Of a stretch of DNA of 64,000 bases, positions 60,204 through 64,000 are shown one piece after another (within the stretch, counting starts at the first letter, position 1; each line of letters opens with the position of its first letter). The notes below the pieces were generated by a model. That model saw only the letters and a list, made by a program, of their open reading frames with translations, had not been told where the DNA came from and did no database searches. Made by a program: the position numbers and the translations under genes. The stretch is taken from NCBI GenBank assembly GCA_003134765.1, contig PLCM01000031.1:250601-314600 (forward strand). The letters run 5' to 3'. Origin of the DNA: Spartobacteria bacterium (GTDB lineage Bacteria > Verrucomicrobiota > Verrucomicrobiia > Chthoniobacterales > UBA10450).

Positions 60204-60626
60204 CTAGTCCCATTTCCTTGGGTTGACGTTCGCAATGGGAAAGAACCTCCGGGCCAAACCAACGCTCGTTAGGCAAAGGATCGTTGCGGCCAAATGAATG
60301 GAAGTTGCCGCAGGGTTTGGAGCGTGCAATCCGAGCAACGGCCAAGGTAGCCACCATCCGCCGTAGTAACACACCGCCGTCACGCACATCACGATCCACA
60401 GGGGCCGCATGCGCTGCGCTGAAGGCCGGAACATCACATAGAGCAGAACCGCCGCCGCACCTACGTTAAGTGTAAACTCCCGGAAAGCGTGGTAGTTCGT
60501 GTGCCTCGGCCCCTGGGGCAACACCGGAGCCTGAAAAGCCGGATCCCAGGAGTGGGCGAGGGTATCCCACATACTAAGGCTTCCCACGGCCAATCCGAGG
60601 CAGAGAAGAACGCGGTTGAGTTTCAA
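60204..60626 (-). CDS. Small integral membrane protein of unknown function
   Basis: 140 residues with four predicted transmembrane segments: about 5-20 (LCLGLAVGSLSMW), 50-67, 75-97 (WIVMCVTAVCYYGGWWLPWP) and 105-125. A PRHTNYHAFREF stretch between the first two helices is hydrophilic. It has no domain that I recognise. Its gene is followed by the broken NmrA-like fragment and lies 13 bp after the cupin gene of the MarR cluster, all on the minus strand, so it may belong to that transcript. The short product could be complete. Confidence 0.65.
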   Translation of the reverse strand: MKLNRVLLCLGLAVGSLSMWDTLAHSWDPAFQAPVLPQGPRHTNYHAFREFTLNVGAAAVLLYVMFRPSAQRMRPLWIVMCVTAVCYYGGWWLPWPLLGLHAPNPAATSIHLAATILCLTSVGLARRFFPIANVNPRKWD

Positions 60627-60639
60627 TCGGGGGTTACAA

Positions 60640-61185
60640 TTATGGCTTCAAAAGCTCCGACCGATATTTAGCGGCTAGCATTTGGGCTTTCTTCATCATC
60701 TCCGCCTGCTTTTCCTTGCCGAGCTTGGGGGGCGGCGTTGTTCGAGTCGCCACGGACACTCCGACCTGCGCGAAGAACTCCTCCTGCCCGGCTGGCGCGC
60801 AGATGCAGAGCAGCCGCACGGTCTGTTTGGAAGCGTTGGTGAAGGAGTGCGGGGCGTTGGCCGGGATGCTGAGGGTTTCACCGGCTCGGACGACCGACTT
60901 TTCGCCGCGAAAGGTGGCTTCAATCTCACCTTCGAGCAGGGTGAAGGACTCCTCAAAGTCGTGCCGATGGGGAGGCGGGCCACCGCCGGGAGGGATGTGC
61001 ATATCGATTAAGCAATAGCGGCCATTGGTATCGTCGCCCGAGAGCAGGATGGTATAGGTATCTCCCACGAGTCCGATGTGGGGCAGGCTCTGGTCGGTGT
61101 CGGGGCGCGCAACCTTGAGGCTGCGCTTAAGGCTATCGGGCGGAATTGGCGAGATAGGCTGGGCGGTGATTGCGTGCTTGTTCAT
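60640..61185 (-). CDS. Cupin-domain protein
   Basis: 181 residues from ATG 61185; ATG 61221 would overlap the marR stop by 4 bp (ATGA) and is also possible. A single cupin domain has GGGPPPHRHDFEESFTLLEGEIE (two His and Glu of motif 1) and PANAPHSFTNAS (His of motif 2), so a metal site is likely. It resembles small dioxygenase-like or sensor cupins. A C-terminal Lys-rich helix ends it. It lies directly downstream of a marR gene, with an oxidoreductase and DoxX-like protein encoded divergently; a stress or xenobiotic role is likely (inference). Confidence 0.88.
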   Translation of the reverse strand: MNKHAITAQPISPIPPDSLKRSLKVARPDTDQSLPHIGLVGDTYTILLSGDDTNGRYCLIDMHIPPGGGPPPHRHDFEESFTLLEGEIEATFRGEKSVVRAGETLSIPANAPHSFTNASKQTVRLLCICAPAGQEEFFAQVGVSVATRTTPPPKLGKEKQAEMMKKAQMLAAKYRSELLKP

Positions 61186-61217
61186 AAGTCGATTCGTTTG
61201 GTTACTCGTCGTACGCC

Positions 61218-61703
61218 TCATTTCTTCTGGCCATTCGCGTTTTTCTTCCCAGTTTCGGCCGCGTGTTTGCCCAATTTTTTCAAAAGCCGCAGCAATATCA
61301 GCCGGTCGTTTTTTGAAAGGACGTCGGCCACATCTTCCATTGCGGCTGCGTGCTCGCCAAACCCCCGGGTGATCAGCGCCCGTCCTTTGGGTGTCAGTTC
61401 AACCCGGCGCACGCGGCGGTCGTCCGGGTGATCCTTGCGCGAAACGAGTCCTTTTTTAACGAGCCGATCGACAGCCACGCTGATCGATCCGGGAGTGAGC
61501 CAAACTTTCGGGCCGATGGTATTCACCGGGAGCGGGCCCTTATGCAGGAGAACTTCCAGGACGCGGAAATCGGAGTCGCCCAGTTCTGTCCGCTTGATGC
61601 TCCCTGCCGCGTGGGGGATCAGCGCTTGAAAGGCTTTCATAAAAATGAGCCAGACATGCACGCCGGCAGAGTCTTGTCTTTTGGTGGGGCGTTTCCGTTT
61701 CAT
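61218..61703 (-). CDS. MarR-family transcriptional regulator
   Basis: 161 residues. The winged-helix domain (about 45-115) has SDFRVLEVLLHKGPLPVNTIG, the recognition helix LTPGSISVAVDRLVKKGLV and the wing RKDHPDDRRVRRVELT. Basic tails flank it. It is divergent from a DoxX-like gene, and an 18-bp inverted repeat at 61727-61744 in the gap is a likely operator. It probably represses both its own transcript (with the cupin) and the divergent genes, released by phenolic or quinone-like ligands as for other MarR proteins (inference). Confidence 0.93.
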   Translation of the reverse strand: MKRKRPTKRQDSAGVHVWLIFMKAFQALIPHAAGSIKRTELGDSDFRVLEVLLHKGPLPVNTIGPKVWLTPGSISVAVDRLVKKGLVSRKDHPDDRRVRRVELTPKGRALITRGFGEHAAAMEDVADVLSKNDRLILLRLLKKLGKHAAETGKKNANGQKK

Positions 61704-61726
61704 CGAGATTACGACTTGACGATAAT

Positions 61727-61744
61727 TATATTGATGTCAATATA
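61727..61744. promoter_or_regulatory. Probable MarR operator and divergent promoter
   Basis: TATATTGA-TG-TCAATATA is a perfect 8+8 inverted repeat in an AT-rich gap between marR and the DoxX-like gene. It overlaps a candidate plus-strand promoter (TTGACG at 61716-61721 and TATACT at 61741-61746, spacing 19). Binding would block transcription, in keeping with a local repressor. Confidence 0.7.
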
Positions 61745-61771
61745 CTTTAACTCAAGTAAACCAATCTTAAC

Positions 61772-62155
61772 ATGAAAATCACTATTGTCATCGCCCGTTT
61801 CCTTCTCGGCCTGGTCTTTCTCACGTTTGGACTGAACGGCTTCCTCCACTTCATTCCCGCAACTCTTCCTTCCGGAACTGCCGGTCAGTTTGTGGGGGCG
61901 CTCTTTGTTTCAAACTATCTGGTCGTGGTATTTCTCCTTCAACTCGTCGGCGCTATCCTGCTCCTGACCAATCGCTACGTCCCGCTCGCGCTCACTCTGC
62001 TCGCTCCGATCATCGTCAATATTCTGCTCTTTCACGTATTGATGGCTCTGAACGGTCTGGCTCTGGCCCTCGTCGTGACCGTGCTGTGGATTGTGGTGTT
62101 TCTGAGCGTCCGCTCCGCGTTCGCCGGTCTTTTCCAACAGCGCATTGCAGCTTGA
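61772..62155 (+). CDS. DoxX-like membrane protein
   Basis: 127 residues with four transmembrane helices (about 4-22, 42-64, 70-90 and 95-115). The pattern of LLGLVFLTFGLNGFLHFIP in helix 1 resembles DoxX/DoxD-type proteins, which are often paired with flavin or quinone oxidoreductases. It starts 27 bp after the probable operator. The next gene, a flavin-dependent oxidoreductase, begins 17 bp after the stop, so both share the transcript. Confidence 0.85.
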   Translation: MKITIVIARFLLGLVFLTFGLNGFLHFIPATLPSGTAGQFVGALFVSNYLVVVFLLQLVGAILLLTNRYVPLALTLLAPIIVNILLFHVLMALNGLALALVVTVLWIVVFLSVRSAFAGLFQQRIAA

Positions 62156-62172
62156 ACAAGAATCACCAGCCC

Positions 62173-63252
62173 ATGGAGATCGGCGTAGACAGTTTCGTAG
62201 CGGCAACCGTTGACGCGGCGGGTCGGGCTGTCGATCCGGCACGACATCTCAGCGAGTTACTCGAAGCAATCACGCTCGCTGACGATGTAGGCCTCGATGT
62301 GTTTGGCATCGGCGAACATCACCGGCGCGAGTTCCTCGATTCCGCGCCAACGATGATTCTCGCCGCCGCCGCCGCCCGAACCCGTCGTATCCGCCTAACG
62401 AGCGCCGTCACGGTACTGAGCGCAGCCGACCCGGTGCGCGTGTTCCAGGAGTTCGCGACGCTTGACCTACTTTCGAACGGAAGGGCGGAGATCGTCGCCG
62501 GGCGCGGCTCATTCATCGAAGCATTCCCGCTCTTCGGCTTGGAGCTCGAGGACTACGATTCGCTCTTTGCCGAGAAGCTCGATCTGCTTCTGAACATCCG
62601 CGAGAACACGCATGTTCACTGGTCGGGCAAACACCGCGCGGCACTTACCGGGCAGGGAGTTTACCCGCGCCCACTCCAAAATCCGCTCCCGGTCTGGCTC
62701 GGTGTCGGAGGCACACCGGGCTCGTTCGTTCGCGCTGGCGTGCTCGGGCTCCCACTGATGGTCGCGATCATTGGCGGCGAACCGCACCGTTTTCGACCAT
62801 TGATCGACCGCTACCGCGAGGCGGGGTTGCGCGCTGGACACTCTCCCGATCAGCTCAAGGTGGGCATCCATTCGTTAGGGTATGTCGCCGACAGTGCATC
62901 GAAGGCAGCAAACGATTTCTTTCCCGGTTATGCACGAAGTTTCTCTGAGATCGGGAAGGAACGCGGCTGGCCGCCAGTCACTCGCGCACAGTTCGACGCG
63001 CTGCTCGGACCGACCGGAGCGCTCATTGTCGGCGACCCGGAGACCGTCGTGGAAAAAATCCTGCACATAAACGATTCGTTAGGCGGAATTTCCCGTCTCA
63101 CGTTTCAGATGAGCGTGGCGGACCTGCCGCACGCGAAACTGATGCAAGCGATCGAGCTGCTTGGGACGCGCGTTGCTCCTCTGGTCCGAACCGCGCTCGC
63201 GTCTGAGACAGCGGCATCGCCCTTGCTAACGAACTCACATGCAGCCGCCTGA
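62173..63252 (+). CDS. LLM-class (bacterial luciferase-like) flavin-dependent oxidoreductase
   Basis: 359 residues from ATG 62173. A TIM-barrel of the LLM family: FGIGEHHRREFLDSAP, SAVTVLSAADPVRVFQEFATLDLLS, and the late LGVGGTPGSFVRAGVLG. It uses reduced FMN or F420 to oxidise or reduce small organic molecules; the substrate is unknown. It contains two copies of the decamer-like sequence TCGTTAGG(C/G) and one CTCGTTAGGC on the other strand. Its partner is the DoxX-like gene, with MarR-type control of the pair likely. Confidence 0.9.
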   Translation: MEIGVDSFVAATVDAAGRAVDPARHLSELLEAITLADDVGLDVFGIGEHHRREFLDSAPTMILAAAAARTRRIRLTSAVTVLSAADPVRVFQEFATLDLLSNGRAEIVAGRGSFIEAFPLFGLELEDYDSLFAEKLDLLLNIRENTHVHWSGKHRAALTGQGVYPRPLQNPLPVWLGVGGTPGSFVRAGVLGLPLMVAIIGGEPHRFRPLIDRYREAGLRAGHSPDQLKVGIHSLGYVADSASKAANDFFPGYARSFSEIGKERGWPPVTRAQFDALLGPTGALIVGDPETVVEKILHINDSLGGISRLTFQMSVADLPHAKLMQAIELLGTRVAPLVRTALASETAASPLLTNSHAAA

Positions 63253-63422
63253 CTGAGGCTCCGAAATTGGACGATTGGCAACTCGCGCTGCTGGAGCCGC
63301 TGGGTCACCGTCGGATGTGCCTCCGTGTCCCGGTAAAACCGCTCGTCTTTGTCGTCTTCAGCCGGGGTGATCGCGAAGGCCATGAGTATGAGACTGGCCA
63401 CGTCCTCAGGCTCAATCAACAA

Positions 63423-63800
63423 ATGCGAGTCAAGAAACTGCCCGACAAAGCGGACGACAATTTCTCCGGTAACACCGATAGCCGATTGACGGAAACTCGA
63501 CGGTTAAATCGCTCGTCTGAAGCAGAATATGACGGTCAAATTGGAGGCACACAAGCGGTCTTCCGCTTGAAGATTGAAGGTGCGGAAGTTACCGGCACCT
63601 ATTCTCAGGGAAACAACACCTACAGAATTCAGGGGAAGTTGAAAAAGGGGCGACTGTTATTAGATGAATACACGGGAGAGCGATTGACAGCCCACATCAA
63701 GTTGGATCCCGACGCTGGAGAAGACAGTTGGAAAGGAACCATGTACAACGTTTACCCGGACAAGAAACAATTCCCCGTTACGTTTTCACGAGTAAGATAA
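63423..63800 (+). CDS. Hypothetical beta-rich protein, N-terminus uncertain
   Basis: 125 residues from ATG 63423; the frame is open back to about 63267. The supported part is the C-terminal about 90 residues: YDGQIGGTQAVFRLKIEG, VTGTYSQGNNTYRIQGKL, and LLLDEYTGERLTAHI, with GTMYNVYPDKKQFPVTFSR at the end. This repeats a beta-strand pattern seen in periplasmic DUF-type proteins that bind small molecules. The first 30 residues look non-native (Arg/Asn-rich, no signal peptide), so the true N-terminus may have been lost. No catalytic motif is seen. Confidence 0.5.
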   Translation: MRVKKLPDKADDNFSGNTDSRLTETRRLNRSSEAEYDGQIGGTQAVFRLKIEGAEVTGTYSQGNNTYRIQGKLKKGRLLLDEYTGERLTAHIKLDPDAGEDSWKGTMYNVYPDKKQFPVTFSRVR

Positions 63801-63806
63801 CATCAA

Positions 63807-64000
63807 ATGACATCCTTATTCTTGCGACTCATGCTGGCCATATCGTTCGCGACCTTCATCTCACAGGCACCGGGAAATAATGCTGCCAAGACACCCGAGG
63901 AAACCATTCGCAGTTTCTATCATTGGTACATAGGCAGCCTCATCGATGGCGGGTCACCGATGCAGACGAAACGCAGCGAGATGAAGCAGTTCGTAACCGA
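63807..64000 (+). CDS. Secreted DUF3828-like protein, 3' end beyond window
   Basis: The visible 64 codons encode a signal peptide (MTSLFLRLMLAISFATFISQ) followed by TPEETIRSFYHWYIGSLIDG and MQTKRSEMKQFVT, a pattern typical of DUF3828-type proteins. Function unknown. It starts six bases after the preceding stop, so the two could be co-transcribed. Confidence 0.65.
   Translation, partial: MTSLFLRLMLAISFATFISQAPGNNAAKTPEETIRSFYHWYIGSLIDGGSPMQTKRSEMKQFVT

Noticed and set aside
63105-63422. A minus-strand frame with an LLIEPEDVASLILMAF stretch resembling the end of an SDR.
   Set aside because: The match is short, begins at a TTG without a ribosome site, and overlaps the 3' end of the LLM oxidoreductase gene. 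It may be a gene remnant, but I could not support it.
1-64000. tRNA, rRNA, prophage, integrase or transposase genes.
   Set aside because: Intergenic stretches were read on both strands and no such gene was recognised; the repeats are non-coding.

Overview
The window is a GC-rich (about 60 %) stretch of bacterial chromosome that most likely belongs to the Verrucomicrobiota, probably a soil lineage near Chthoniobacterales/Spartobacteria. This rests on a 51-residue basic protein of the Chlamydia/Verrucomicrobia type (35493-35648), a stand-alone SWIB-domain protein (15484-15771), a Trp-rich DUF6600-like lipoprotein with a long Pro/Thr/Ala tail, matrixin C-terminal repeats of a kind common in this phylum, and short intergenic gaps packed with dispersed palindromic repeats. 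The phylum call is inference from gene families; no rRNA or tRNA gene was seen.

Layout. 0.1-4.7 kb (minus strand): an anti-sigma-antagonist (STAS) gene, a GAF-SpoIIE phosphatase, grpE, dnaJ and rsmE in one run. 4.9-10.9 kb: a secreted protein, a beta-CASP exonuclease fused to an ATP-dependent DNA ligase, the DUF6600-like lipoprotein and a small membrane protein. 10.9-13.5 kb: aroA-cmk-plsC. 13.7-19.6 kb: a lipoprotein, a REC-SpoIIE phosphatase, the SWIB protein, a thioredoxin-like lipoprotein, a REC-PAS-kinase-REC hybrid and a polysaccharide deacetylase. 19.6-25.8 kb: a dynamin-like GTPase, a Cys-containing secreted protein, nadB, panC and a methyltransferase. 25.9-33.4 kb: an envelope-glycan locus with a tandem GT2 protein, an RmlC-like cupin, a lipid A acyltransferase fused to a GT9 heptosyltransferase, a YbgC-type thioesterase and an ArnT-like glycosyltransferase. 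33.6-36.4 kb: membrane rhodanese, mtnA, small basic protein and an RsuA/RluB pseudouridine synthase. 36.6-41.6 kb: ybbP-ybbA divergent from a TesA-like esterase and an SDR. 41.8-44.5 kb: dsbD and a redoxin. 44.6-50.4 kb: a matrixin protease with a small secreted partner, a second member of the 13.7 kb lipoprotein family, a threonine aldolase, a 38-residue membrane peptide and a peptidase-MA-like protein without HExxH. 50.5-59.5 kb: envelope proteins, fmdB, an L,D-transpeptidase, aroF, mfd, a SurA-like chaperone and pdxA. 59.5-64 kb: a decayed accessory segment with a truncated YjdF-like gene, an NmrA-like fragment, and a MarR-controlled cluster (cupin, DoxX-like, flavin oxidoreductase).

Common threads are envelope biogenesis (lipid A, heptose, periplasmic folding, thiol oxidoreduction, peptidoglycan cross-linking) and signalling through SpoIIE-type phosphatases. 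The most distinctive features are two gene fusions, a palindromic element read in frame at the junction of the nuclease-ligase fusion, several families of nested palindromic repeats, a tandem duplication that carries the 3' end of one gene and resembles that of its convergent neighbour, and a strongly recurrent decamer CTCGTTAGGC. I did not find a CRISPR array, prophage, transposase or an obvious complete defence island.
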